A stretch of 64,000 nt of DNA, from NCBI GenBank assembly GCA_029392055.1, contig CP113928.1:17501-81500 (forward strand). Reading direction: 5' to 3'. Both the position numbers and the translations under genes were made by a program. Origin of the DNA: Leuconostocaceae bacterium ESL0723 (lineage in GTDB: Bacteria; Bacillota; Bacilli; Lactobacillales; Lactobacillaceae). Below the pieces are notes generated by a model, which saw nothing but the letters and a program-made list of their open reading frames with translations, was not told the origin of the DNA and did not search any database. Positions 35,005 to 44,411 of this stretch are shown here, piece after piece; position 1 is the first letter of the stretch; each line of letters opens with the position of its first letter.

Positions 35005-37038
35005 ATGAAACGACTTTGGGATTCCATTCATTTACCCAATTTTATCAAGCGGTCGCAGTTTGGTGCGGTCCACCTATTCTTATTTATCATTAGCATCGTC
35101 AGTGTCATCTTCGCCCTAGCCCTTAATCTCTTACTGGGGATTATTTGGCTGGGCATCGTGGCCATTGTTTTAAGTTTGACGGTTCAAAACATTAAGTCCA
35201 CCACTCAGAGCATGGAAGCCTATTTGAGCGATCTGACCTATCGAATTGGTCGGACCGAGCAGGAAGCCTTAATTGACATGCCCCTGGGGATTATCCTCTT
35301 AGATGACCAGCAGCACGTTGACTGGGTCAACCCCTACCTGCAGTCTTACCTCGGTAAGGAGGAAGTCATTGGGATGCCCTTGGCTGAGTTGGATGGTCAG
35401 TTTGAGGCCGAGATGAAAAATGAGGCCGAAGGGGAGCCCCTGCAGACCATTAACTGGCTGGGCCGGACCTTTTCGATTCTTATCCAGGAAAACCTCCACG
35501 TGATTTACCTGCTGGATGTTACGGCATCTGCTGATATCAAGCGTGACTTTGATGACCACCGCTTAGTAGGTGGTTTAATCTCAGTTGATAACTACGAAGA
35601 AGTGACCGATGGCCTGAGTGAATCTGAGACCTCTAAGCTACGGACCTATGTCACTAGCGAGCTGTCTGATTGGGCCCTGGATAACGGCTTCTACCTGCGG
35701 CGCTTAAGCCCGGTTTCTTATATTGCCTTTGGTTACCAGACCAGTCTGAAGTCGGCTGAAGATGGTAAGTTCGGTGTGGTTAAAAAGATTCGGGAAGCCA
35801 CTGCCCAGCAGAATTCACCGCTGACCCTGTCGATGGGTATCAGTTATGGTGAAGAGGACATTAACGAGCTAATTCACCTGGCCCAGACCAACCTAGACCT
35901 GGCCTTAGGTCGTGGTGGTGACCAGGTGGTGGTTAAGGCGGAGAATGCGCCAGCCCGTTTCTACGGTGGTACTACTAACCCAATGGAAAAGCGGACCCGG
36001 GTCCGGGCCCGCGTGATTTCGCAGACGATTGCCGAGCTGATGGACCAGTCCGACCGGATTATGGTGGTTGGCCACAGCACGCCTGACCTGGATGCGGTTG
36101 GCGCTGCCCTTGGGATTTGGCGTTTTGCCCAAACCCGTAATAAGCCGGCCTTTGTCATTGTCGACGAGGACCACGTTTACAGCGATATCAAATTGCTGCT
36201 GACGGAGCTACGGCGGAATGAGTCCGAGGACCCAACCCCCGGACGCACGATTAAGGAGTCCTTAATTGATGAGTCCCAGGCCCTGAAGTTGGCTGATGAT
36301 CGGACCTTGCTGGTCCTAGTTGATCATGCCAAGGCCAGCCTGTCCGGTGCTCCTAAGCTCTTAGAAGAACTCAGCCACCGGATTGTGGTCATTGACCACC
36401 ACCGTTTGGCCGAGCAGGGTCTGGAAGAAAAGCCACTCCTTTCTTACATTGAGCCCTATGCTTCTTCAACATCTGAGTTGATTACTGAGTTACTGCAGTA
36501 CCAAAACCAGAGCGATGCCCCAATCACCAAGATTGAAGCGACGGCCATGTTGGGTGGTATCCAAGTCGATACGAAGAATTTCACTCTGCGGACTGGTTCG
36601 CGGACCTTTGATGCGGCTAGTTACCTGCGGGCCAACGGGGCTGATAGTAACCTGATTCAGTCCTTCATGAAGGAGAAGTTCAGTGACTTTAAGGCCCGGA
36701 CGCACTTAATTAATATGGCTGAGATTGAGCACCATTCTGCCATTGTTACCGGTGAAAATGATGAGGTTTATTCCGGTTTGATTACTGCCCAGGCAGCCGA
36801 TGAGCTCTTGCAAATTAGTGGCGTGGATGCATCCTTTGTCATTACCAAGCGCCAGGATGGTCGGGTTGGTATTTCAGCCCGTTCAACGGGTACCCGTAAC
36901 GTCCAGACCGTGATGGAAGCCCTTGGTGGCGGTGGTCACCTATCGAACGCGGCCACCCAGATGACTGATGTTACCACCGATGAAGCCCGGGAGCAGTTGG
37001 TCCAGGCCATTGCTGAACAGGCGGAAAACGAAGAATAA
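35005..37038 (+). CDS. gdpP: Cyclic-di-AMP phosphodiesterase
   Basis: 677 residues. Two transmembrane helices (about 17-60), a PAS-like domain (about 85-180), a degenerate GGDEF domain (about 190-310) and a DHH/DHHA1 phosphodiesterase module. Catalytic residues are seen in 'GHSTPDLDAVGAA', 'VLVDHAKA', 'VVIDHHR' and the C-terminal 'GGGGHLSNAATQM'. GdpP hydrolyses c-di-AMP to pApA and controls osmolyte balance, wall stress and beta-lactam tolerance. It is followed after 9 nt by rplI, a widespread Firmicutes arrangement. Promoter TGGTAAAAT at about 34966. Confidence 0.95.
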   Translation: MKRLWDSIHLPNFIKRSQFGAVHLFLFIISIVSVIFALALNLLLGIIWLGIVAIVLSLTVQNIKSTTQSMEAYLSDLTYRIGRTEQEALIDMPLGIILLDDQQHVDWVNPYLQSYLGKEEVIGMPLAELDGQFEAEMKNEAEGEPLQTINWLGRTFSILIQENLHVIYLLDVTASADIKRDFDDHRLVGGLISVDNYEEVTDGLSESETSKLRTYVTSELSDWALDNGFYLRRLSPVSYIAFGYQTSLKSAEDGKFGVVKKIREATAQQNSPLTLSMGISYGEEDINELIHLAQTNLDLALGRGGDQVVVKAENAPARFYGGTTNPMEKRTRVRARVISQTIAELMDQSDRIMVVGHSTPDLDAVGAALGIWRFAQTRNKPAFVIVDEDHVYSDIKLLLTELRRNESEDPTPGRTIKESLIDESQALKLADDRTLLVLVDHAKASLSGAPKLLEELSHRIVVIDHHRLAEQGLEEKPLLSYIEPYASSTSELITELLQYQNQSDAPITKIEATAMLGGIQVDTKNFTLRTGSRTFDAASYLRANGADSNLIQSFMKEKFSDFKARTHLINMAEIEHHSAIVTGENDEVYSGLITAQAADELLQISGVDASFVITKRQDGRVGISARSTGTRNVQTVMEALGGGGHLSNAATQMTDVTTDEAREQLVQAIAEQAENEE

Positions 37039-37047
37039 GGAGGCACC

Positions 37048-37500
37048 ATGAAAGTTGTATTTTTAGAAGACGTTAAAGGTCGTGGTAAGAAGGGGGAAGT
37101 CAAGGACGTCCCCGATGGCTATGCCAATAACTTCTTGATTAAAAACCACAAGGCCGAAGCGGCCACTGGTAAAAACTTGGGTGCCGTAAAGGGCCGTAAG
37201 CGGGCCGAAGAAAAGCAGGCCGCTGAGGAACTTAAGCAGGCCAAAGACCTCCGGGACTTCTTTGAAGATGAGAAGACGGTGGTCGAACTCAAGGGTAAGT
37301 CTGGGGCTGATGGCCGGCTGTTTGGTGCCATTTCAACCAAGCAAATTGTCAGCGCCCTGGCGGATCAGTACAAGGTTAAGTTAGACAAGCGCAAGATGGA
37401 GCTCAATCAGCCCATCCACTCCTTGGGCTATGTAGACGTGCCCGTTAAGCTGCACCACCAGGTGACGGCCAATTTGCGGGTACATGTAAGTGAGGGTTAA
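37048..37500 (+). CDS. rplI: 50S ribosomal protein bL9
   Basis: 150 residues: N-terminal '[30 protein letters not shown]' is the L9 rRNA-binding domain, followed by the long charged connecting helix and the C-terminal domain. RBS aaggagg before ATG. Co-transcribed with gdpP and dnaB (9 and 2-nt gaps). Confidence 0.97.
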   Translation: MKVVFLEDVKGRGKKGEVKDVPDGYANNFLIKNHKAEAATGKNLGAVKGRKRAEEKQAAEELKQAKDLRDFFEDEKTVVELKGKSGADGRLFGAISTKQIVSALADQYKVKLDKRKMELNQPIHSLGYVDVPVKLHHQVTANLRVHVSEG

Positions 37501-37502
37501 TA

Positions 37503-38978
37503 ATGGATAATAGTCTGATGGGCAATGAGTACCGTCAGCCACCGCAAGATATTGATGCCGAGCGGGCGGTCTTAGGTGCCATTTTCTTTGATGTGAATTC
37601 GGACGCAGCCCTGGTGGCTGCTCAGGCCATCTTGAGTGCCGATGATTTTTACCGGCAGGCCCATCAAACCATTTTCAAGGCCATGGAAAGTCTGGTTGAT
37701 GAGCAGCGGCCCATCGACATGCTGACCCTGCAAGACAAGCTCAACAGCATGCAGGAGTTGGAGAACGTGGGCGGCATGGCCTACCTTGCTGAGATTTCTG
37801 AGTCGATTGCCTCAGCCGCTAACCTGCGCCACTACGCTAACATTGTTCATGAAAAGGCCACTTTGCGGCGGATGATTGGGGACTTAACCCAGACGATGTC
37901 ACTGGCCTATGACAGCAGTGATGACAGTGAAAATCTGATGGAAAACCTCAGCCACCAACTGGACCAGTTGGCTGAGAACCGTGGTGACGACGACCTGCGG
38001 GCCATCAAGGATGTCTTGCAGGAATTCCAGGAAAACCTGGATAATGCGGCCGCCAATGAGGATGATGTGGTTGGACTAGCGACCGGCTATCCCGAGTTGG
38101 ACAAGTTGACCCACGGCTTCCGTGAGGATCAGATGATTGTTATCGGGGCCCGGCCAGCGGTTGGTAAGACGGCCTTTGCCTTAAACGTGGCTAAGAATGC
38201 CGCCAAAAACGACCAGAAACCAGTGGTGGTCTTCAGTCTGGAGATGGGGGCCGTTGATTTGGTTACCCGTCTGGTGGCGGCCGAAGGTGGGATTGATGCC
38301 AACCACCTAACAACCGGGCAAATGGACCGGGAGGACTGGCAGTCATTGACGGTGGCCATGCAATCCCTGGCGCGAATGCAGATTTACCTGGATGACACAC
38401 CCGGCATCCGGATGAATCAGATTAGTGCCAAGCTGCGTAAGCTAGAAAAGGACTTACTCGGTAAGATGACGGTTGAGGAACGGGACGAAAATCCCCACCC
38501 CCTTGGCCTGGTCCTAATTGATTACCTGGGCCTGATTGAGTCCAACAACACCGAGAGCCGGCAGCAGGCAGTTTCTGAGACCTCCCGTTCGATTAAGAAG
38601 CTGGCCAAGGAGTTGCATACACCGATCGTGGCCCTGGCCCAGCTAAGTCGTGGCGTTGAACAGCGCCAGGATAAGCGGCCCCTACTTTCGGACCTGCGTG
38701 AATCTGGTTCGATTGAACAAGATGCCGACATTGTGGCCTTCCTGTACCGGGAAGATTACTACCGCAATGAGGGGGAAGACGGCGAGTACGGCCAGGAAGA
38801 GCCGGAACAAGAGGCGGTCCCAATTGAGGTTATCTTAGAGAAAAACCGGGCCGGTGCCCGGGGTAAGGCAACCTTGATGTTTAACAAGCCGACCTTTAAG
38901 TTCAGCCCAATGGCACCCGGCTACTTGTCAGCGCCTAGTCAACCCCAACCTACTCCAGATATTAGTAATGGCTGGTAA
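37503..38978 (+). CDS. dnaB: Replicative DNA helicase DnaB (DnaC of Bacillus)
   Basis: 491 residues. N-terminal DnaB domain (about 15-120), RecA-like ATPase core with Walker A 'GARPAVGKTAFALNVA', Walker B 'VLIDYLGLIE', 'QLSRGVEQRQDKRP' and 'LRESGSIEQDADIV'. No intein. Unwinds DNA ahead of the replication fork. Extra C-terminal Glu-rich/Pro tail. The gene follows rplI directly and ends at a terminator. Confidence 0.97.
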   Translation: MDNSLMGNEYRQPPQDIDAERAVLGAIFFDVNSDAALVAAQAILSADDFYRQAHQTIFKAMESLVDEQRPIDMLTLQDKLNSMQELENVGGMAYLAEISESIASAANLRHYANIVHEKATLRRMIGDLTQTMSLAYDSSDDSENLMENLSHQLDQLAENRGDDDLRAIKDVLQEFQENLDNAAANEDDVVGLATGYPELDKLTHGFREDQMIVIGARPAVGKTAFALNVAKNAAKNDQKPVVVFSLEMGAVDLVTRLVAAEGGIDANHLTTGQMDREDWQSLTVAMQSLARMQIYLDDTPGIRMNQISAKLRKLEKDLLGKMTVEERDENPHPLGLVLIDYLGLIESNNTESRQQAVSETSRSIKKLAKELHTPIVALAQLSRGVEQRQDKRPLLSDLRESGSIEQDADIVAFLYREDYYRNEGEDGEYGQEEPEQEAVPIEVILEKNRAGARGKATLMFNKPTFKFSPMAPGYLSAPSQPQPTPDISNGW

Positions 38979-38979
38979 A

Positions 38980-39010
38980 CAAAAAAGCACCCATGCGGGT
39001 GCTTTTTTAT
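38980..39010. terminator. Bidirectional terminator
   Basis: AAGCACCC-ATGC-GGGTGCTT with A and T runs between convergent dnaB and ebsC. Confidence 0.9.
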
Positions 39011-39501
39011 TCGGTTAAATCAGCAAAATGACCATCCACTAAGTGGGCAATGTCTTTGGGGTTAACCTGATCGGAGTGGTTTAACTCGCCGGCGCTGACC
39101 AGAAAATATTCCCGGTCCTCGGCGCTCTGGTCCAAGTAGATAGGGAACTTCTTGTTTTGCCAAATGCCGACTGGGTTGTTAGCCCCGTGGATGTAGCCGG
39201 TGGTCTTTTGCAGGTCCTTTAAGGGCAGCATGTGGGCCTTCTTATTACCCGAAACTGCTGCTAATTTTTTAAGTGACAGGTGCTCAGTAATTGGTAAGAC
39301 TGCCACTAGGGGTCCGGTCTTGTCGCCGTTCGCCGCTAGGGTTTTATAAATGTCGGTATCCTTTAAGCCTAAGGGTGCCAGGGTGGCGGCCCGCTCAGAC
39401 GCACTCTGATCCATGACGTTTAAGGACCAGGGGGTATAGGCAATCCCGTGCTGGTCTAAGACCTGCTCGGGCAAGGTTTTCTTAGATTTTTTCTTAGCCA
39501 T
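39007..39501 (-). CDS. ybaK: YbaK/EbsC family Cys-tRNA(Pro) deacylase
   Basis: 164 residues. Typical fold landmarks: 'VLDQHGIAYTPWSLN', 'LAPLGLKDTDIYKTLAANG' with the YxTL motif, and the catalytic Lys region 'SGNKKAHMLPLKDLQKTTGYIHGANNPVG'. It hydrolyses mischarged Cys-tRNA(Pro) in trans. The minus-strand promoter TGGTAAACT has its -10 only 6 nt before the ATG, so the mRNA is probably leaderless; there is no usable Shine-Dalgarno. Divergent from gntR. Confidence 0.85.
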   Translation of the reverse strand: MAKKKSKKTLPEQVLDQHGIAYTPWSLNVMDQSASERAATLAPLGLKDTDIYKTLAANGDKTGPLVAVLPITEHLSLKKLAAVSGNKKAHMLPLKDLQKTTGYIHGANNPVGIWQNKKFPIYLDQSAEDREYFLVSAGELNHSDQVNPKDIAHLVDGHFADLTE

Positions 39502-39573
39502 GGCCCCAGTTTACCACAATTACTGCTGGTTGACGCAGCTGGTCAGACCAGTTTGTGGTAAACTGACCCTACT
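39502..39573. promoter_or_regulatory. Divergent promoters of ybaK and gntR with operator-like palindrome
   Basis: Extended -10 boxes TGGTAAACT occur on both strands: minus strand with TAAACT at 39508-39513, and plus strand with TAAACT at 39559-39564, each 6-9 nt from its ATG. Between them lies CTGGTCAGACCAG (39539-39551), a 13-bp palindrome like GntR/HutC operators of the type GGTCTAGACC, so autoregulation by the adjacent GntR protein is likely. Confidence 0.6.
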
Positions 39574-40302
39574 ATGTCAGAAGCAATTTATGCCACGGTG
39601 CAAGCCGATATCAAACAAAAAATTTACCAGGGTGAGTTCCCCGACCTCAAGTTGCCGGACGAACGGACCCTGGCCGACCACTACCATGTATCCCGCTCCT
39701 CAATCAAGCGGGCCCTTAATGTGCTAGTTCAGCAGGGAATTATCTTTAAAAAGCGGGGTAGCGGTACTTTCGTGAACCCGCTCTATCTAAAAAATCAGGC
39801 CATTTTCCAGCACGAGGGCTCTAATTTAGGGGTTTCGGACTCCTTCCGGATTAATGGCGAGGCACCTAGCATCGAACTCCTGGACTTTCAGGTGATTCCA
39901 GCCACACCGGAACTTCAACAGGCCCTCTTTTTAAATGAAGGGGACTTTGTTTACGAGATTAAGCGCCTGCGGCGGCTAGGGGATGTGCCCTTTATGATTG
40001 AAAAAGGTTACGTGCCCATCAGTCTTTTGCCAGGGTTAAATCGAGAAATCGTGGCCAAGTCAATTTATGAATACATCGAGCAAAGCAAGTCCCGCACGGT
40101 GACCAAGTCCTTTATGACCGTCATGGCCGAGCCCAGTGGTTCCGAGGATCAAGAATTACTCAAGCTCAAAGAAAACGAGCCGGTGGGTATCATGGAAGGA
40201 ATCTTCTTCATGGACGACGGCACACCCCTGGAATTCTCCACGATGCGCCTGCATTATCGCTACCTCCGCTACAATGCTTTCGTGAGTTTAGACTCCGAAT
40301 AA
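39574..40302 (+). CDS. GntR/HutC-family transcriptional regulator
   Basis: 242 residues. N-terminal winged HTH ('LPDERTLADHYHVSRSSIKRALNVLVQQGII', then 'KRGSGTFVNP') and a C-terminal UTRA ligand-binding domain (about 90-235). HutC-subfamily members usually sense phosphorylated sugars or related small molecules. Its neighbour downstream is the phosphoketolase gene, so control of pentose or sugar metabolism is possible but unproven. The -10 lies 9 nt before the ATG, so the transcript may be leaderless. Confidence 0.85.
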   Translation: MSEAIYATVQADIKQKIYQGEFPDLKLPDERTLADHYHVSRSSIKRALNVLVQQGIIFKKRGSGTFVNPLYLKNQAIFQHEGSNLGVSDSFRINGEAPSIELLDFQVIPATPELQQALFLNEGDFVYEIKRLRRLGDVPFMIEKGYVPISLLPGLNREIVAKSIYEYIEQSKSRTVTKSFMTVMAEPSGSEDQELLKLKENEPVGIMEGIFFMDDGTPLEFSTMRLHYRYLRYNAFVSLDSE

Positions 40303-40321
40303 TTGGACCGGTCCAATTATT
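40298..40321. promoter_or_regulatory. Perfect 24-bp palindrome at the end of gntR
   Basis: Left arm AATAATTGGACC (40298-40309) is exactly repeated in inverse at 40310-40321 and includes the gntR stop codon. It is about 55 bp upstream of the phosphoketolase -35. It could be an operator (no loop, which is unusual for a hairpin) or part of a terminator, since TTATTTTA follows. Confidence 0.5.
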
Positions 40322-40351
40322 TTATGGAAGCAACCAAAATACTGATAAACC

Positions 40352-40372
40352 AGGCCCAATCGGGCCTTTTTG
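40352..40372 (+). terminator. Terminator of gntR
   Basis: AGGCCC-AATC-GGGCCT followed by TTTTTG. Confidence 0.8.
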
Positions 40373-40373
40373 C

Positions 40374-40402
40374 TTGAAGAAGCCCAGGGCTTTCGTTATA
40401 CT
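40374..40402 (+). promoter_or_regulatory. Promoter of phosphoketolase
   Basis: TTGAAG (40374-40379), 17-bp spacer, TATACT (40397-40402). The 5' leader of about 65 nt has a hairpin ATTCGT/ACGAAT (40425-40441) and an AAGGAG RBS 12 nt from the ATG. Confidence 0.8.
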
Positions 40403-40474
40403 ATGAGGTGTAAATAACGGAAAGATTCGTGGTTTACGAATTCTGTAAGTATCGATAAGGAGTACTGAATTTTT

Positions 40475-42928
40475 ATGGTTGATTACAATTCAAAAGAGTA
40501 CTTGGAAACGGTCGACAAGTGGTGGCGTGCTACTAACTACTTGTCAGCTGGGATGATCTTCTTGAAGAGCAACCCCCTTTTCTCAGTTACTAAGACGCCA
40601 ATCCAACCAGAAGACGTTAAAGTTAAGCCAATTGGACACTGGGGAACGATCTCAGGTCAAACTTTCTTGTATGCTCACGCTAACCGCCTGATCAACAAGT
40701 ATGACTTGAACATGTTCTACATTGGTGGTCCTGGACACGGTGGCCAGGTAATGGTTACCAACGCTTACCTGGATGGTGAGTATACTGAAGACTATCCTGA
40801 AGTTACCCAAGACTTGAAGGGTATGTCAATCTTGTTCAAGCGCTTCTCATTCCCAGGTGGAATTGGTTCGCACATGACTGCTCAGACCCCTGGTTCCCTC
40901 CACGAAGGTGGTGAATTGGGTTACTCACTGTCACACGGTTATGGTGCTATCTTGGATAACCCAGACCAGATTGCCTTTACGGTAGTTGGTGATGGTGAAT
41001 CTGAAACTGGTCCATCAATGGGTTCATGGCACTCAATCAAGTTTATCAACCCTAAGAACGATGGTGCCGTTTTGCCAATCTTGGACTTGAACGGCTTCAA
41101 GATTTCTAACCCAACGGTCTTCTCACGGATGAGCGATGAAGAAATTTCAAAGTTCTTCGAAGGACTGGGCTACACGCCTCGCTTCATCGAAAACGATGAC
41201 ATCCATGACTACATGACCTACCACGAGAAGGCTGCTAAGGTCTTCGACCAGGCCATTGAAGATATCAAGGCCATCCAGAAGGATGCCCGTGAAAACAACA
41301 AGTACCAAGACGGTACGATTGCCCCATGGCCAGTAATCATTGCTCGCCTGCCTAAGGGCTGGGGTGGACCTCGCTTCGACCAGAAGGGTCTGCCAATCGA
41401 GAACTCATTCCGTTCTCACCAAGTGCCATTGCCTCTGTCACAAGGTGACTTGTCAACCTTGCCAGAGTTTGAAGAGTGGATGAACTCATACAAGCCAGAA
41501 GAACTCTTCAACGCTGATGGTTCATTGAAGGATGACGTTAAGGCTATCGCTCCTAAGGGTGACAAGCGGATGTCAGCTAACCCAATTACCAACGGTGGTC
41601 GTCCTCGCGGCGAAGAACTGAAGGACTTGGAGTTGCCTAACTGGCGTGACTACACCAACAAGATTACCCCTGACAACCGTGGTACTTTGTTGACGGACGC
41701 CAACCACAACATGGACATGTTCACTTTGTCGACTTACCTTGAAGAAGTCATGAAGAAGAACCCAACTTCATTCCGTGTCTTCGGACCTGATGAAACCATG
41801 TCAAACCGTTTGTGGAGTCTCTTTGACACCACTAACCGTCAGTGGATGGAAGAAGTTAAGGACCCTAACGACCAGTACGAAGCCCCAGTTGGCCGGATTT
41901 TGGATGCCCAGTTGTCTGAGCACCAGGCTGAAGGTTGGCTTGAAGGTTATACTTTGACTGGCCGTGTTGGAATCTTTGCTTCATACGAGTCATTCCTGCG
42001 CGTGGTAGATTCAATGATCACCCAGCACTTCAAGTGGTTGCGTCACGCTTCAGAACAGCCATGGCGTAATGATTACCCATCATTGAACTTGATTTCAACT
42101 TCAACTGCCTTCCAGCAGGACCACAACGGTTATACTCACCAGGATCCTGGTATGCTGACGCACTTGGCTGAAAAGAAGGCTAACTTCATTCGCCAGTACC
42201 TGCCAGCCGATGGAAACTCAGCCTTGGCCGTTATGGAACGTGCCTTCAGCGAGCACTCAAAGGTTAACCACATGGTTATCTCTAAGCAGCCTCGTCAACA
42301 GTGGTTTACCGCTGATGAAGCTGATGAATTGGCTAGCGAAGGTTTGAAGGTTATCGACTGGGCCTCAACTGCACCTTCTGGCAAGGTTGATATTACCTTC
42401 GCCTCAGCTGGTACGGAACCAACGATTGAAACGTTGGCTGCCCTTTGGTTGGTTAACCAGGAGTTCCCAGATGTTAAGTTCCGTTACGTTAACATCGTTG
42501 AATTGCTCCGTTTGCAGAAGAAGTCAGAAGCAGCTGGTAACGACGAGCGTGAGCTTCCTGATGCAGACTTTGACAAGTTCTTCCAAGCTGATACACCAGT
42601 TATCTTTGGTTACCACGGCTTTGAAGACTTGGTTGAGTCATTCTTCTTCGAGCGTAAGTTCCGCGGTGACGTCTATGTTCACGGCTACCGTGAAGATGGT
42701 GACATCACGACTACTTACGACATGCGTGTGTACTCACACCTTGATCGTTTCCACCAGGCTGCTGAAGCCGTTAGCGTTTTGGCTGACCGCGGTGTTGTCG
42801 ATCAGGCCGCTGCTGATACCTTCATCACTAAGATGAACGATATCTTGGCAAAGCACTTCAAGGTTACCCGTGAAGAAGGACGCGATATTCCTGAATTCAC
42901 TGACTGGAAGTGGACTGCTCTGCGTTAA
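40475..42928 (+). CDS. xpkA: Xylulose-5-phosphate/fructose-6-phosphate phosphoketolase
   Basis: 817 residues, full length. Conserved blocks: '[16 protein letters not shown]', '[17 protein letters not shown]' (ThDP site), '[20 protein letters not shown]', '[11 protein letters not shown]', and '[17 protein letters not shown]'. It cleaves xylulose-5-P with phosphate to acetyl-P and glyceraldehyde-3-P, the key step of heterolactic fermentation. Codon use is strongly biased to a small preferred set, implying very high expression. It has its own promoter and terminator. The preceding GntR gene may or may not regulate it. Confidence 0.97.
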   Translation: MVDYNSKEYLETVDKWWRATNYLSAGMIFLKSNPLFSVTKTPIQPEDVKVKPIGHWGTISGQTFLYAHANRLINKYDLNMFYIGGPGHGGQVMVTNAYLDGEYTEDYPEVTQDLKGMSILFKRFSFPGGIGSHMTAQTPGSLHEGGELGYSLSHGYGAILDNPDQIAFTVVGDGESETGPSMGSWHSIKFINPKNDGAVLPILDLNGFKISNPTVFSRMSDEEISKFFEGLGYTPRFIENDDIHDYMTYHEKAAKVFDQAIEDIKAIQKDARENNKYQDGTIAPWPVIIARLPKGWGGPRFDQKGLPIENSFRSHQVPLPLSQGDLSTLPEFEEWMNSYKPEELFNADGSLKDDVKAIAPKGDKRMSANPITNGGRPRGEELKDLELPNWRDYTNKITPDNRGTLLTDANHNMDMFTLSTYLEEVMKKNPTSFRVFGPDETMSNRLWSLFDTTNRQWMEEVKDPNDQYEAPVGRILDAQLSEHQAEGWLEGYTLTGRVGIFASYESFLRVVDSMITQHFKWLRHASEQPWRNDYPSLNLISTSTAFQQDHNGYTHQDPGMLTHLAEKKANFIRQYLPADGNSALAVMERAFSEHSKVNHMVISKQPRQQWFTADEADELASEGLKVIDWASTAPSGKVDITFASAGTEPTIETLAALWLVNQEFPDVKFRYVNIVELLRLQKKSEAAGNDERELPDADFDKFFQADTPVIFGYHGFEDLVESFFFERKFRGDVYVHGYREDGDITTTYDMRVYSHLDRFHQAAEAVSVLADRGVVDQAAADTFITKMNDILAKHFKVTREEGRDIPEFTDWKWTALR

Positions 42929-42952
42929 GCTTGGCTTACCTCAGCGGAAGAA

Positions 42953-42982
42953 AAAGAATCGGCCTCGGCCGGTTCTTTTTTT
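42953..42982 (+). terminator. Terminator of phosphoketolase
   Basis: AAAGAATCGGCC-TC-GGCCGGTTCTTT then T-run. Confidence 0.9.
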
Positions 42983-43030
42983 ATCAGACAGCGGTCTCAG
43001 GGCCGCAGCTAATCAGTGACGGAGAAGATA

Positions 43031-43843
43031 ATGAGTGAGATTAAAATTGCTTCAATTGATATTGATGGAACCTTGTTAAACGATAACCGTGAAATCACCC
43101 CAGCCGTTAAGCAGGCCATTGCGGAAGCTGAGGCTAAGGGGGTAAAGGTGGTCATCACCACCGGCCGTCCCCTCAGTGGTGTTAAAAAAATTCTGGATGA
43201 ATTGGGCATGGATGGTGATGATCAGTTCGTGATTACCCACAACGGTGGTCTGATTGAGTCAGCTAGTGGGAAGCGGACCCTTTTTCGGGCAGAGCTGTCC
43301 CTGGCCCAGTTTAAGGTGATTCAGGACTTCATGGATGCCCACGATACCTACGTGCAAGTCGAAAGCGCTGACCGGGCCTACACGATTGACCACAAGATTG
43401 GCTACTGGGCCAGCTACGAAAACGTCCTAGTAGACCTGCCCTTGCAAGTCTTTGAAAACCTGGATGAGATGGCCCACGTTGAGTTTATTAAGGCGATTGC
43501 CATGGCTAACAAGGATGACTTAGACAAGGTCCAGGCTGACGTTCCTGCATCCATCAAGGACGACGTCGCCGTTGTCCGTTCAACCGCTCAGAACTTGGAG
43601 TTTATGAATAAGACCGCCTCGAAGGGGAATGCCTTGATGGCCCTGGCTAAGGAACTGGGGGTTAATCCTAAGGATACGCTGGCCATTGGTGACCAGGAAA
43701 ACGATCATTCTATGATTGAGGCCGCCGGTATCGGGGTGGCCATGGGTAATGCCGTTCCTGGTATTAAGGCGGCAGCTAACGTCGAAACGACCGATAATAA
43801 CCACGATGGGGTCGCGGAAGCTTTGAAAAAGTACGTCCTCTAA
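43031..43843 (+). CDS. Cof-type HAD phosphatase (YidA-like)
   Basis: 270 residues. HAD motif I 'IDIDGTLLND' (residues 9-18), motif II 'ITTGRP', Lys motif III region and motif IV 'AIGDQENDHSMIEAAG'. C2-capped Cof subfamily that hydrolyses sugar phosphates and related metabolites. ATG 43031 follows ggagaag by 5 nt; an upstream GTG at 43016 is disfavoured. No terminator is evident after it before the peptide promoter. Confidence 0.88.
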   Translation: MSEIKIASIDIDGTLLNDNREITPAVKQAIAEAEAKGVKVVITTGRPLSGVKKILDELGMDGDDQFVITHNGGLIESASGKRTLFRAELSLAQFKVIQDFMDAHDTYVQVESADRAYTIDHKIGYWASYENVLVDLPLQVFENLDEMAHVEFIKAIAMANKDDLDKVQADVPASIKDDVAVVRSTAQNLEFMNKTASKGNALMALAKELGVNPKDTLAIGDQENDHSMIEAAGIGVAMGNAVPGIKAAANVETTDNNHDGVAEALKKYVL

Positions 43844-43863
43844 GAAAATTTTTAAAACGCTAA

Positions 43864-43880
43864 TGTAACAATAATGCAAT
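43864..43880 (+). promoter_or_regulatory. WalR-like box upstream of peptide 1
   Basis: TGTAAC-AATAA-TGCAAT: first half exact, second half one mismatch from TGTWAH. It lies 13 bp upstream of the -35. Confidence 0.45.
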
Positions 43881-43893
43881 CCCTGAAATATAT

Positions 43894-43922
43894 TTGACAT
43901 ATAAAGGAATCCATTATACAAT
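43894..43922 (+). promoter_or_regulatory. Strong promoter of peptide 1
   Basis: TTGACA (43894-43899), exact 17-bp spacer, TACAAT (43917-43922). Confidence 0.85.
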
Positions 43923-43955
43923 GTAGTCATCAAGTAGAGAAAGGAGCTAGTTCAC

Positions 43956-44078
43956 ATGTTCTCATTAGATTTCTGGCACATCTTGCCTGGTTCATCAAAC
44001 ACTACTCACGTAAGCAACTCAAACAACAGCCCATTGGCTAACGTATTTGCTTTCTTGCTGCGTTTGTTTGGCAAGTAA
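43956..44078 (+). CDS. 40-residue peptide 1 of a tandem triplet, function unknown
   Basis: Forty residues: an amphipathic aromatic N-terminus (MFSLDFWHILPG), an invariant polar core (NTTHVSNSNN at 15-24) and a cationic amphipathic C-terminal helix (…FLLRLFGK). Too short for default ORF cut-offs, but well supported: AAAGGAG RBS 8 nt upstream, consensus promoter, own terminator, preferred codons, and two paralogues downstream that differ mainly at synonymous sites. There is no GG leader and no signal peptide. Small leaderless bacteriocin, membrane-active peptide or signalling peptide are possible; I recognise no family. All three copies precede an ABC exporter. Confidence 0.8.
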   Translation: MFSLDFWHILPGSSNTTHVSNSNNSPLANVFAFLLRLFGK

Positions 44079-44108
44079 GATTAAATTCTAGTTATTAAGA
44101 CTAGGTTA

Positions 44109-44140
44109 AGAATTGGGCTTTTTGGGTCCAATTCTTTTAT
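44109..44140 (+). terminator. Terminator of peptide 1
   Basis: AGAATTGG (44109-44116) pairs with CCAATTCT (44128-44135), then TTTTAT. Confidence 0.8.
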
Positions 44141-44155
44141 TATATTGGCCTTATG

Positions 44156-44185
44156 TTGCCATTTCTACTAATTTAATGGTATAAT
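44156..44185 (+). promoter_or_regulatory. Promoter of peptide 2
   Basis: TTGCCA (44156-44161), 18-bp spacer, extended TGGTATAAT ending at 44185. No WalR-like box is obvious here. Confidence 0.8.
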
Positions 44186-44217
44186 TAGCCTATCTTGTAG
44201 AGAAAGGAGCTAAACAC

Positions 44218-44340
44218 ATGTTTTCATTGGATTTCTGGCACATCTTGCCTGGTTCAGCTAACACTACTCACGTAAGCAACTCAAACAACAGCCCATTGGC
44301 TAACGTTTTCGCATTTGTTTTGCGTTTGTTCGGTAAGTAA
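44218..44340 (+). CDS. 40-residue peptide 2 of the tandem triplet
   Basis: Same length and layout as peptide 1, differing at only two residues (Ser14 to Ala, Leu34 to Val) against nine synonymous codon changes, which indicates selection on the protein. The 5' leader shares a GTAGAGAAAGGAGCTA block with peptide 1, including the RBS. It has its own promoter and terminator, so it can be expressed independently. Predicted net charge slightly positive. No cysteine, so no disulfide or lanthionine bridge is possible. Confidence 0.8.
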   Translation: MFSLDFWHILPGSANTTHVSNSNNSPLANVFAFVLRLFGK

Positions 44341-44375
44341 GATTTACTTACTGGTGTTAACTAACACTAATAATG

Positions 44376-44403
44376 CTGGACCCTTTATGGGTCCGGTTTT
44401 TTA
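44376..44403 (+). terminator. Terminator of peptide 2
   Basis: CTGGACCC-TTTAT-GGGTCCGG followed by TTTTTTATT. Confidence 0.85.
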
Positions 44404-44411
44404 TTACTTTT

